Shown: positions 16,859-24,732, counted from the first letter of the stretch. The stretch is 64,000 bases of DNA from Candidatus Kapaibacterium sp. (GCA_026390695.1 JAPLFL010000120.1:78725-142724), one strand, 5' to 3'. Program-made: numbers and translations. The notes: a model not told the origin generated them from the letters alone.

Positions 16859-16905
16859 TCATTTCCTTAATGAATTAGGAATGACAGCCTTCAAGTAGGA
16901 AACGA
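16859..16905. mobile_element. 47-bp solo MITE-like element (TCATTTCC ends)
   Basis: The left end TCATTTCCTTAATGAA and right end TTCAAGTAGGAAACGA are imperfect inverted repeats. The centre is only TTAGGAATGACAGCC. The 325-bp element at 57174 has the same two ends with hairpin units inserted at the GGAAT in the centre, so this is either its empty form or a deletion product. It lies 7 bp from the stop of the next gene. Confidence 0.7.
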
Positions 16906-16912
16906 TATTATA

Positions 16913-17314
16913 TTAATCCTTCAATTGGCTTACTAATGTATTTACTATCGGATCTATGTACTCATTCTTTAAATTTAATGCTAAAATTAATATCAGATCA
17001 ATTTTTTCTCTTTCCAGCCATAACTTCCTGAGATAAGCCATTAAGCATGGTAATAGCAATCCGCTTACACTTATTGCGATTTTTATTATTTCGATTTCCT
17101 TGATATAGAAAATGAATATAAATAAGTCGATTGCATAAATGACAACTAATAGTACAGTACAGAGTTTTATCCATGAACTCTTTGATTTTTTTACTGCAAG
17201 AAGCTCTTGCTTCATTTTTGAATAGTCTTTCTTTTTTTGTAATTCGGCTTTTCTTTCACCCAAATCATGACTGATCTCGCTGTAATTTCCTAATATACTT
17301 TTTAATGTTTTCAT
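16913..17314 (-). CDS. Two-TM membrane protein of unknown family
   Basis: 133 aa. A charged N-terminal helix (GERKAELQKKKDYSKMKQEL) is followed by two membrane helices (WIKLCTVLLVVIYAIDLFIF and IKIAISVSGLLLPCLMAYL), then a cytoplasmic helix ending in SQLKD. It starts 9 bp after the stop of the caspase-like gene and is the last gene of a three-gene operon. AAGGAAAT precedes the ATG. No family recognised. With no enzyme motif, a membrane anchor or effector is a reasonable but untested guess. Confidence 0.6.
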   Translation of the reverse strand: MKTLKSILGNYSEISHDLGERKAELQKKKDYSKMKQELLAVKKSKSSWIKLCTVLLVVIYAIDLFIFIFYIKEIEIIKIAISVSGLLLPCLMAYLRKLWLEREKIDLILILALNLKNEYIDPIVNTLVSQLKD

Positions 17315-17323
17315 TTGATTTCC

Positions 17324-17953
17324 TTAAATGTGTTTTAATAATTTTCTATTTTTTAATAAATCAATATAGATTTTCGTTTGAGCATCAATATAAAATGAAT
17401 TACTGAAAGCTAATTTTTTCAAAGTATGTTTATAAATAATTAATCTTATCTCCAAATCGGTAGTTTCATAATTGGCAATAATCGCACAATTCCTGATTTT
17501 TTGTTTCAATTCATCATAAAGCTGGTCGGAATAGCAAATTGTTAAATCGATTATACCAGAATAATCGGGCGGAATATGCTCAACAAATTCCGATGCAGTG
17601 AATAATCCATCGTATAATTCCACTTTTTCTTTTGCTTTCACCCAATGAGCAACGGGTGTAAAACAATCAAATTGTTTAATAGAGTTCAGATCTCTCAAAC
17701 AAAAATTCCTTTTTATCGTAGCTCCGAGAGCTTTAACCTGCTTTTCAAAAGAATCAAAAAAATTAATGAATTTTACATAATCATTATCCCAGAGTGCATC
17801 TGCATCCCAGTAGGGGTGCTTTCTTTGTATTGATTTAACAAAATCTTTTTCTGACTCATCCTTTAAGTCATTAATAAAACCCTCCTTGGAAAATGGAAGA
17901 TTTATACAAAGAAAGCAGTCCTTTGGTTTGGTTATTATATCAACAATAGCCAT
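17324..17953 (-). CDS. Caspase/CHAT-like protein (putative)
   Basis: 209 aa from the ATG at 17953, which overlaps the upstream gene by 14 bp; a GTG/ATG pair 8-9 codons earlier is possible. The centre reads like the caspase-fold core. A hydrophobic strand carries His103 (FTPVAHWV). After 'ELYDGL', a helix and 'PPDYSGIIDL', a second strand carries Cys140 (DLTICYSD). A His and a Cys at the ends of adjacent strands, about 37 residues apart, is the arrangement of CHAT and metacaspase dyads, though the spacing is short. The family call is from pattern only; it could be an unrelated alpha/beta protein. Its translation is coupled to the large exported protein. Confidence 0.45.
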   Translation of the reverse strand: MAIVDIITKPKDCFLCINLPFSKEGFINDLKDESEKDFVKSIQRKHPYWDADALWDNDYVKFINFFDSFEKQVKALGATIKRNFCLRDLNSIKQFDCFTPVAHWVKAKEKVELYDGLFTASEFVEHIPPDYSGIIDLTICYSDQLYDELKQKIRNCAIIANYETTDLEIRLIIYKHTLKKLAFSNSFYIDAQTKIYIDLLKNRKLLKHI

Positions 17954-20750
17954 TAGTTGATTCCGGATTGTAAACATCACCTCTTAGGTCGTTATCTATT
18001 GTAGCTTCAATATCTTCGGATTTAACATTAGCTTTCTTTAATTCTTCAATGATTGAATTACCATCAAAAATTTCCTTGTTTTTTATTCTATTGAAAAGAT
18101 TCTGAATACTTTCCTCCAAATGTTGAGTGAAATTCTTAATGGTAAAACTTGCTTTTGAAGGATTAGCAGTTGGGAGCGAAGGTAAAGTGATTTTTATTTT
18201 ACCATCTGCGAGATTCTCTCTAATTGCCTTTTCAAAATCAAAAGTTCTACTGTCAATAAACTTATTATCACCTCTTTTTAAAATAGCATCTTTGGTAAAC
18301 TTTAATTCTGCAGAACTAATATTTGCACTCACTTCAGTTTCAGAAAAGTTTTGAAAAGTAACAGCTACTTTTCCTTGGCTTCCTTTTAGAGAACCGATTA
18401 ATTCTTTATTAAGATCCGAGGCTTTTAATATAACTTTTCCGTTTAAAGAATACCCGTAATCTTTTTTGACAACTTCAATATGTTTAACTTTATCAAGTCC
18501 CCTGATACCCGAAACATGATCAGCTGGTATCACCTTAATCCGCTGTCTTAATGGCATTAGTGGGCCGGAGAAACTTTTTGGCAATTTACTTATCTTTCGG
18601 GCAGAAGCAATCTCATTAATCAGCCTTGGAGTTACTCTACCAAGGTCTGCCTTATTGACTTTAATAAATCGGCGACCCGATAACTCAACAGGAGTAAATT
18701 TGCCCTTTTGAACGGAATTATCAACAATTATGGGAGTTAATCGTGAATCAATGTTATGACCACCGATAACAAATGCTGAGTCATTCGATGACCATGATTG
18801 CACAATTGAAGGTGTTTTGATCCAATTAGCTTTATTTGAGCTATTAAAATTAATATAATCTTCCTTCAATCCTTCAATACTTTTTCCAAAAAAACTACTA
18901 TAATCGGATTTGAATAATTTGAATTTATCGGTATTTCGATTAAAATCTCTGATCCAGAAATAAATATGCATTTCCTCTAAATTAGAAAGATTAACGGATT
19001 TTTGAGGATTGCTAAGTTTTTGAAAAAATGCTCTTTGTTCTACTAAAGTAAGTTGTTCGAATAATATTTTGACAATTAATTGAGCTGAATCTATTTTCAG
19101 TTTGTAATCATTAGCTAACTCTTCAAGAATGATAGAATTAATAGAATCATTCTCAGGTTTTGGTTTGGACGGGTAACGCATTTTTAAACTGTCAATTGAT
19201 ATATTGAGTATTTCTGCGGTTTCCTTCAAGGATTTTTCATTTTCGGCTTTAAAGTAAGCTTTAAACGTTTCGAATGATTCTTTTGACAGGCGCTTTGTTA
19301 ATTCAATTTTATCTTTTTTACTCAAATCTCGGATTTTGACAAAAAAATCTTTGATATGTTTTGTGAAAAAATCGAAATTTTCTATAGAATTATGAGTTTT
19401 ATACTCTTTTGCCTTAATTTTATATTTTGTAAAAATCTGATATAAGGCAGAATATTGCACTACTCGGATTAAATCCGGATTATTCAAACCTGAGAAGAAA
19501 TTATATGCTTTTTCCTGACTTAATTTAACTAAATCATCTTTAACATCTTCTTTTGAACCATCAGGAAAATAACTGACCGGAAGCGATCCTGATTGATTGA
19601 TTGCAACAAAATCATAGTTGTCGGATTTTAAAGAATAAACTGCTCCTTTGGTATTCCAATTAAAAACCAGGCCTGAAACCTTTAAATAATTATCGACACC
19701 ATTGCTAAATGCCCAATGGTCGGGCATCAGATAATTGAATTTTTCATAATTAATGATCCCGTTCATTGACCATGATTTTAAAAGCTGATCTGTTATATTG
19801 AGTAAACTGCCAAATTCGGTATTTTGAAGCTCTTGACTAAGATATATCGGCGCCCAGTCTTTGCCACCGGCTTGCTTTCCGGCAACCAAATGATTCCTCT
19901 CATAACTTTGGGCTAATTCCTCCTTATTTGCATCTGCTAATAATAATAAAGTCTCAACTTCCAATGGTGCTAATTCATAAACATCATTCTTGCGTTCACG
20001 ACCTACAATAGCCAAGAGTTTGCCATCGGAGACCGAACCTAAAATCATATCTGCATCAAGAGCAAATCTTCGGATATTTTCTTTTTGGATTTGAGAACTT
20101 ATATCCGAACTTACCTTTAATAACCATAAGACTAAGCCTGTATCTTTATTATAAAAAATCCCTGTTCTGTTTTCTTTGAATAATGCTTTTAGAGGAGAAG
20201 AATGAGCCTTATTTTTTAATTCATAAAAAGTTTCATGCTCGTTTAACAACCAATTTTGTAGTTCTGCAGGTGTTATTTGGTAATTTACTTCCGTTTGTAA
20301 ATAGGGGAAGATGTTCCTTGTTACCGGTAATTTAATATAATATGCCTTGTAATCGGAATGGAAGAGAAATTTTGATAAATTTCCTATTAGTTCGTCCAGA
20401 TCATTGGAATTAATCCCATTGATTGCTACTACAGCGTCTTTGAGCCAACCGTCATAGCCGATTTTATGCTCTTTAACTTTGATAGAGCTATTGTAGTTTT
20501 TAAAAAAATCTTTGAGATCAATGAGGCTAAATTGATTTGGTGGCTCTGAGATAACAATCACATAGCTATCGTCGGATTGAATATGCTCAACGGCTAATGT
20601 TTGATAATGGAATTTGAATTTTTCTCTGAACTGTTGCCATGTATTATCAGATCTTTTAAAAGCCTGTGAAAGTTCAATAGGAGCGATGCAATAAGTAATA
20701 ATTGAAGAATAAAGGAATAAAACCAACAAGAAAACAGTAAACCTTTTCAT
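17940..20750 (-). CDS. Large exported protein of unknown family
   Basis: 936 aa with a clear signal peptide (MKRFTVFLLVLFLYSSIITYC, cleavage near IAP-IEL) and GGAGAT before the ATG. There is no T9SS tail and no obvious membrane anchor. The first 350 residues are strand-rich and contain an ALDADMILGSVSDGKLLAIV segment. The middle (about 420-620) is a Lys/Glu-rich helical region, and the last 300 residues alternate strands and charged helices. It heads an operon with the caspase-like and two-TM genes. No catalytic motif is recognised. Periplasmic or surface location follows from the signal peptide only. Codon use and AT content look like those of the neighbours. Confidence 0.7.
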   Translation of the reverse strand: MKRFTVFLLVLFLYSSIITYCIAPIELSQAFKRSDNTWQQFREKFKFHYQTLAVEHIQSDDSYVIVISEPPNQFSLIDLKDFFKNYNSSIKVKEHKIGYDGWLKDAVVAINGINSNDLDELIGNLSKFLFHSDYKAYYIKLPVTRNIFPYLQTEVNYQITPAELQNWLLNEHETFYELKNKAHSSPLKALFKENRTGIFYNKDTGLVLWLLKVSSDISSQIQKENIRRFALDADMILGSVSDGKLLAIVGRERKNDVYELAPLEVETLLLLADANKEELAQSYERNHLVAGKQAGGKDWAPIYLSQELQNTEFGSLLNITDQLLKSWSMNGIINYEKFNYLMPDHWAFSNGVDNYLKVSGLVFNWNTKGAVYSLKSDNYDFVAINQSGSLPVSYFPDGSKEDVKDDLVKLSQEKAYNFFSGLNNPDLIRVVQYSALYQIFTKYKIKAKEYKTHNSIENFDFFTKHIKDFFVKIRDLSKKDKIELTKRLSKESFETFKAYFKAENEKSLKETAEILNISIDSLKMRYPSKPKPENDSINSIILEELANDYKLKIDSAQLIVKILFEQLTLVEQRAFFQKLSNPQKSVNLSNLEEMHIYFWIRDFNRNTDKFKLFKSDYSSFFGKSIEGLKEDYINFNSSNKANWIKTPSIVQSWSSNDSAFVIGGHNIDSRLTPIIVDNSVQKGKFTPVELSGRRFIKVNKADLGRVTPRLINEIASARKISKLPKSFSGPLMPLRQRIKVIPADHVSGIRGLDKVKHIEVVKKDYGYSLNGKVILKASDLNKELIGSLKGSQGKVAVTFQNFSETEVSANISSAELKFTKDAILKRGDNKFIDSRTFDFEKAIRENLADGKIKITLPSLPTANPSKASFTIKNFTQHLEESIQNLFNRIKNKEIFDGNSIIEELKKANVKSEDIEATIDNDLRGDVYNPESTNGYC

Positions 20751-21562
20751 GACAAATCTCCATAAAGATATAAAAAATTAGATTTATAAACTCAAGACAA
20801 TTTCCATTTATTTAGTCAAACAGATTTTTCCAATTTCCAGCAGGCAAATTACAAAATATATTCAGAATAAACAAGAAAAAATATATCATGACAAAGAAAA
20901 ATATAATATATAATAAATTAATTCATTAATTAGATAATATAGACTTTCATGGAGATTCGTTTTTGTTTTTTTTCCTTGTTACAACGTTTCTGAGACTGTA
21001 TTAATACGAATGAAATTCTTTTAACCTAAATTAGTCAATGTGTAATATAGAATCCTTTGGAAACCTCACCCCAAGTGTCTGTCTCATAATCCACATATTT
21101 AACAAAAATGTCATTCCTGCATTCGCATCGATGACAGAAATGAGGCTTTTGAGACAGCCTCAACAAAAACTCAGGTTCTTATCCTCCTTTTTTCAAGGGT
21201 GGTTAGGGGGTTTAAATTATCTTGTCATTTTCACCCCTTTAAAAGCGTAGCGTTTATCATTGCCTCAGAATGACAAAGGAATTTTCGGAAAAATAAATGC
21301 AATTTTTTTGGTTTTAGGATTTATTATTTTCTAATTGCCCTATATTATCCAATTCAACATCTATTGACTTGTGGGTACAGTATAGGTAGAATAAGAATTA
21401 GAGCCAATGTCCAATTCCCCCTCTAATAAAAGGATGTTAGGGGGTGTGTAGAAGATCAACGATTTTTTTTCACTATATCCGCTTTATTCCCGCTTTTTTG
21501 GGGTATGAATGTTTCATGATAATTAAGCGGATAAATTGCCACAGGTTTTAGCTCGTGGATAT

Positions 21563-21703
21563 TAATAAGTCTCCATGTAAAAATTTACATGCAAATAACA
21601 GCTAACATAAGTAAATCAGTAGCTTAGACATCCTTGTCTGAACATATAAAACAACAAACAGACAGGGATGTCTGTTTTATCAAAAACAAATTAGATGAGA
21701 GCT
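21563..21703 (-). repeat. 141-bp dispersed repeat, right inverted copy
   Basis: Reverse complement of 15232-15372 with a handful of changes. It lies about 0.8 kb upstream of the 936-aa gene start, so the pair encloses the terminase-like gene and the three-gene operon. Confidence 0.9.
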
Positions 21704-21744
21704 AATCAGCTGAAAGTGTCATGTCAACTTTACTGCGGCGGTTA

Positions 21745-21795
21745 CAGGCGAGGACGTCTGAACTACTACGGCGGTAGAATAGACGTCCTCTTCTG
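21745..21795. repeat. GACGAGGACGTC hairpin element, diverged copy
   Basis: CAGGCGAGGACGTCTG ... TAGACGTCCTCTTCTG with a central CTACTACGGCGGTAG stem. In reverse complement it aligns with 15522-15571, including a flanking GTTGACATGAC. Confidence 0.75.
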
Positions 21796-21824
21796 TTCAT
21801 TTATAACTGACATGACAATAGTTG

Positions 21825-22274
21825 TCAATTTTCTTTCTCTTCAGATTTACAATCGTGCTTGTGGCAGCAACTTTTGCAACGTATTAATCTTATTATTATC
21901 AAAATAAAGATGATAATTAATAATACTAATAAAATCATTCCAAGAATTGCAAAAGTAGCCATGACACAATGTCCACATCCTGAATGTTCTCTTTCGGTTT
22001 CGCATCTTTCTTCGTGTCCCATCTGCTGACTGCACATCATTTTATGTTTATCGCAACTGCCCTTATCCGAAGCACAGCATTTATCATTGTCCACGCACTG
22101 CATTGTGCTGCATTCGCCTTTATGAGCCGTATTGCATTTTGAACTATCACTATGCATTGAACATTTACTGACTGAGCCGGTATTGGCTGCACCTTTGTTT
22201 GCGTCATCTTTTTGAGAATAAGCCAGTACACTGAACATGAACATTAGCATTAGTACTAAAGCTAATTTTTTCAT
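21825..22274 (-). CDS. Cys/Met/His-rich exported membrane protein, likely metal-binding
   Basis: 149 aa with 15 Cys. A signal peptide (MKKLALVLMLMFMFSVLAYS) leads to a periplasmic segment (about 35-95) crowded with Cys, Met and His (KCSMHSD, MQCVDNDKCC, KHKMMCSQQM). One membrane helix follows (ATFAILGMILLVLLIIIF), then a cytoplasmic tail with a second cluster (RCKSCCHKHDC). This composition suits Cu(I), Zn or similar thiophilic metals on both sides of the membrane. No family recognised. It is a single gene with no metal transporter or regulator beside it. Confidence 0.75.
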   Translation of the reverse strand: MKKLALVLMLMFMFSVLAYSQKDDANKGAANTGSVSKCSMHSDSSKCNTAHKGECSTMQCVDNDKCCASDKGSCDKHKMMCSQQMGHEERCETEREHSGCGHCVMATFAILGMILLVLLIIIFILIIIRLIRCKSCCHKHDCKSEEKEN

Positions 22275-22369
22275 AAGACCTCCATTTTAAATATATAAAG
22301 TATAAATTAATCCAAAATAAATTAAAAACAAAGATATAGAATAAATTTTCATTAACCAAATATATTTGC

Positions 22370-22547
22370 TTATATTTTAATAAATTTCAAATATTTTGTT
22401 CCAACATGCATTAAATATAAACCCGGAGCTAATGAAACTACAGGAATACGGTGAGCGTTGAATTTGCTTCTGTTTATTCGCTCCTGCCATAAAAGGAGTG
22501 GAAACAAGAATCAAAATAAGAGTCAGTTGGGAAAGAGAATTTTTCAT
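22370..22547 (-). pseudogene. Collapsed gene: signal peptide next to T9SS sorting-domain remnant
   Basis: The 5' part encodes a normal signal peptide (MKNSLSQLTLILILVST, then PFMAGA). About 15 codons later, in another frame, it encodes IPVVSLAPGLYLMHVG followed by TKYLKFIK and a stop. That second stretch is the end of a type A T9SS C-terminal domain ('L--G-Y---V------KF-K'). The natural reading frame instead runs through it as about 53 meaningless codons. The simplest account is a large internal deletion plus frameshift of an exported T9SS cargo gene, leaving only its two ends. Confidence 0.65.
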
Positions 22548-22638
22548 TTCAGTATCTTTCAGTAAAAAATAAACTATTTATTATCTATTAAAATCAAAAG
22601 ACACTTCAAGCGGGGGAAAAGTTACAGAGGTATGAAGT

Positions 22639-22827
22639 TTAAAATGGACTCGGTATTTCAAGTTGTTTACAGATTTCTTTACATGTACTATTTTTTAATT
22701 CATTATGTCTCGGAACAGCGGTTTTAAAGCCATTTTCAAAATTTTTATAAATAGAATGTGCAGCGCCTTCTCTATGAAGATAGCAATTATTATCACCGAG
22801 AAATTTTATAAAATCTTTTCTTTTCAT
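22639..22827 (-). CDS. hicA: HicA-type toxin (module 1)
   Basis: 62 aa, the normal size of HicA. It has the small dsRBD-like fold of the mRNA interferase with the key His in EGAAHSIYKN and the KTAVPRHNELK strand. It blocks translation by cleaving mRNA unless bound by HicB. The order here is hicB first, then hicA, with a 4-bp overlap; in many classical loci hicA comes first. Confidence 0.88.
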   Translation of the reverse strand: MKRKDFIKFLGDNNCYLHREGAAHSIYKNFENGFKTAVPRHNELKNSTCKEICKQLEIPSPF

Positions 22828-23054
22828 GAAAGAATAAGGAGTTCATCAGTTGCAAAATTATCACTGCTATCGAAATTTATTGAGTCTTCTCTATCTGACT
22901 CAAGCATCAGCCCCAGCGCATCCAGAACATTTGCACGCGCTTCCTCTATTGTTTCACCTTCGGATATGACTCCACGCATTTCCTTTATATATGAGGTATA
23001 GCCGCCTTCCTCACATACTTTATAAACTATTGTCAGCTTAAGTTTATTGTCCAT
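22824..23054 (-). CDS. hicB: HicB-type antitoxin (module 1)
   Basis: 76 aa from the ATG at 23054, which has GGAGAATT just before it; the longer reading from 23099 is unlikely. The HicB_lk partial RNase H-like fold is recognised by GGYTSYIKEMRG, then SEGETIEEARANVLDAL. It neutralises HicA and probably represses the operon. The C terminus (SDNFATDELLILS) has no separate HTH or MetJ domain. Confidence 0.88.
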   Translation of the reverse strand: MDNKLKLTIVYKVCEEGGYTSYIKEMRGVISEGETIEEARANVLDALGLMLESDREDSINFDSSDNFATDELLILS

Positions 23055-23082
23055 AATTCTCCTAAAATTTATTTTTAAATTC

Positions 23083-23328
23083 TCATCCAAATCTTCCATC
23101 TAATATTCCACTGACTGATAAATCTTCATCCAATTTATCCCAATGGAGACCGGTTCCGTCACAAATTAATTCAACATTGGCTAATTGAGATTCTGTGGCA
23201 TTGGATAATTTCCTATTATTTGAAGCAGAGAAACGAAATTCGTCATCTTTTTTTAATTTTAAGCAAATATATCTGTTTTCAATCCAGACCTTTTCAAACT
23301 GAGTTTCATATTTAATATCCAAAAACAT
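23083..23328 (-). CDS. DUF2442 protein
   Basis: 81 aa from the ATG at 23328 (AAGGAG upstream). It has the DUF2442 pattern: a first strand pair 'FEKVWIENRYICLKLKKDD', then SNATESQLANVELICDG-GLHWDKLDEDL, where the Trp and the LDEDL end are the conserved C-terminal part. DUF2442 genes normally follow a DUF4160 gene and the pair behaves like a toxin-antitoxin or mobile accessory unit. The upstream DUF4160 partner is broken here. The function is unknown. Confidence 0.8.
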   Translation of the reverse strand: MFLDIKYETQFEKVWIENRYICLKLKKDDEFRFSASNNRKLSNATESQLANVELICDGTGLHWDKLDEDLSVSGILDGRFG

Positions 23329-23547
23329 TGTACCATTTCTCCTTAATTTGTTCAAAATGCATTTCGATTATCCTTTCGGCTTTAATCAAATCTGAAGATT
23401 TCAACACTTTGGCTAAATCAAGTTCCAAAGGCAATAACTAAAACTTCGCATATCCACCAGCTTTACGAACATGGATACGCATAGGTTCTACACCTTCATT
23501 TGCATAAAAGAAAAAACAAAACCCTCTTCTCTAAAATCTTCTGGCAT
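23312..23547 (-). pseudogene. Broken DUF4160 gene
   Basis: Reading in the right frames gives FCFFFYANEGVEPMRIHVRK, then AGGYAKF, stop, LLPLELDLAKVLKSS and RIIEMHFEQIKEKWYN. That is the DUF4160 core (aromatic strand, 'NE----P-HIHV', 'G-AKFWL'). A TAG stop stands where the family has Trp, so TGG to TAG is the likely mutation. The start codon (MPEDFREEG) is in a different frame from this core, so there is also a frameshift. It would have preceded DUF2442 with a 17-bp overlap. Confidence 0.75.
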
Positions 23548-23652
23548 ACTTAGTTCCTCGAATATATTAGACGAATTTTATTTGGAAATATTTGTTCAAA
23601 ACCTAATTATTTCTATTTATAACTCGGACTCATTTGATTAGAAGCCACTCCT

Positions 23653-24024
23653 TCATTTCTGAAAATACTGAACATTCGGAAGTCCATCGAAATGTCTATC
23701 CAAAGTAAAAAGAATTGCATTACTTTTAAGAGTCGTTGCATAAATTATTGAATCAGCAAGAGGAAGTTTATATTTATTACCAATGAATGCCGCATTCAGA
23801 GCCAAATCATCGTCTAACGGCACAATATTTGCAAGTTTCATAAAAGAAATACATTCCAAGGCTTCATTTTCAGATCTATCTCTTAAAATCTTTTTAACAA
23901 CTTCTAAAAGAACAATGGATGGAACAATTAGTAAATCTCTTTTTTCAATAATAGGATATATTTGATAAGAAATTTCAGATTGTATAAAAAATTCAATCCA
24001 AAATGAGGAATCAACTATGTTCAT
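23653..24024 (-). CDS. vapC: VapC-like PIN-domain toxin
   Basis: 123 aa. The four acidic PIN residues are present: Asp5 (VDSSFW), Glu41 (VLLEVV), Asp91 (LADSIIYA) and Asp109 (FTLDRHF), so a Mg-dependent RNase is expected. Its ATG overlaps the antitoxin stop by 4 bp (ATGA). It is the second toxin-antitoxin module in a 1.6-kb strip. Confidence 0.9.
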   Translation of the reverse strand: MNIVDSSFWIEFFIQSEISYQIYPIIEKRDLLIVPSIVLLEVVKKILRDRSENEALECISFMKLANIVPLDDDLALNAAFIGNKYKLPLADSIIYATTLKSNAILFTLDRHFDGLPNVQYFQK

Positions 24025-24230
24025 ACTCTATCCTCATCTTCACGGACAAAATCAGGGTTCATTCCTTTTAAAAAGCCGAACATTTCATTAATCGGACGAA
24101 CAGGTACAATTTCAATTCTCCCCATATACTCAATCAGCTGTACTTCTTCACCCACTTTAATATTTAAAGATTTCCTGATTTTGGATGGAATTACAATCTG
24201 ATATTTTGATGAAACTTTTGATAATGACAT
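24021..24230 (-). CDS. AbrB/MazE-type antitoxin
   Basis: 69 aa. The swapped-hairpin SpoVT-AbrB DNA-binding domain is clear (VSSKYQIVIPSKIRKSLNIK, then VGEEVQLIEY). The last 25 residues (NEMFGFLKGMNPDFVREDED) are the disordered toxin-binding tail with the usual acidic end. It pairs with the PIN toxin and should autoregulate the operon. Confidence 0.9.
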   Translation of the reverse strand: MSLSKVSSKYQIVIPSKIRKSLNIKVGEEVQLIEYMGRIEIVPVRPINEMFGFLKGMNPDFVREDEDRV

Positions 24231-24428
24231 TTTAAACTCATTTTGTTGAACATATTTTTACACGACATATAAAACGTTTTACAAATGTTTTAATTTTAAT
24301 AATTATTGTCCTGTTTCAAACGTGGATAAGCCGCAAAAAAACAAGAATTTGGAAAATTCTATCACTACCTGATAATTGGAATTATATTGTTTCCTACTTG
24401 AAATCTGTCATTCTTCCGAAAATAATCA

Positions 24429-24462
24429 ATTCATCCGATGACTTGGAAGTCATTGGATGAAT
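24429..24462. repeat. ATTCATCC hairpin
   Basis: ATTCATCCGATGACTT, three bases, AGTCATTGGATGAAT. The same arms occur in the terminator after the ECF operon at 27926. No gene ends just upstream on the plus strand; it could end minus-strand reading into the antitoxin operon or simply be a repeat. Confidence 0.6.
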
Positions 24463-24496
24463 TATATTTTCATACAAATTTGTGATTTCTTAATCA

Positions 24497-24569
24497 TGAC
24501 AGTTCCTGCGTATGCAGGAATCCCATAAAGTGGCACTGGAAGGGGATTCCCGCATTCGCGGGAATGACA
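24497..24569. repeat. REP-like element (TGACAGTTCCTGCG / CGCGGGAATGACA)
   Basis: Two nested palindromes, TTCCTGCGTATGCAGGAA and ATTCCCGCATTCGCGGGAAT, joined by a TAAAGTGGCACTGGAAGG spacer. The layout recurs at 40627, inside 54733-54867 and three times inside 57174-57498. It resembles in layout the short dispersed ATTCCC...GGGAAT repeats known from other bacteria. Confidence 0.85.
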
Positions 24570-24599
24570 GATATGTGAAAACGTGGTATTATCTTGGAT

Positions 24600-24672
24600 T
24601 TGTCATTCTGAACGCAGTGAAGAAACTCTCCAGCAGGCGAAGATAGATTCTTCACTGCGTTCAGAATGACAA
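24600..24672. repeat. Perfect 25-bp inverted repeat (TTGTCATTCTGAACGCAGTG)
   Basis: The arms beginning TTGTCATTCTGAACGCAGTG are perfectly complementary over 25 bp around a 23-bp loop. Sequences of this kind are frequent intergenic repeats in Bacteroidota-like genomes. It lies 90 bp upstream of hutU and could also stop transcription coming from the left. Confidence 0.85.
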
Positions 24673-24724
24673 TATTTAAAACTACTCTTTAAGCCTTTCA
24701 GTCCACAAATCCAATTTTTTTCCT

Positions 24725-24732
24725 TAATTTTG
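24725..24732 (+). promoter_or_regulatory. TAATTTTG -7 box before hutU
   Basis: A TAnnTTTG-type box ending 30 bp before the ATG. No clear TTG lies 20 nt upstream, so support is weaker than for the other two sites. Confidence 0.3.

Larger units (their letters stand above)
20751..21824. other. Non-coding repeat-rich region
   Basis: No credible gene. Near 21095-21165 there is half of the TTGAGGCTGTCTC-bounded repeat seen whole at 54733 (ATGTCATTCCTGCATTCGC ... GAGGCTTTTGAGACAGCCTC). Further along are the right 141-bp inverted repeat and a GACGAGGACGTC hairpin. Short plus-strand frames here only translate these repeats. The first 250 bp probably hold the promoter of the 936-aa gene. Confidence 0.6.

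Noticed and set aside
21038..21250. 70-codon plus-strand gene
   Set aside because: Its translation is that of dispersed repeats (FASMTEMRLLRQPQQ); the same peptide appears from repeats at 54.6-54.8 kb.
22705..23001. 98-codon plus-strand frame across hicA/hicB
   Set aside because: It is antisense to two well-supported toxin-antitoxin genes and has no domain.
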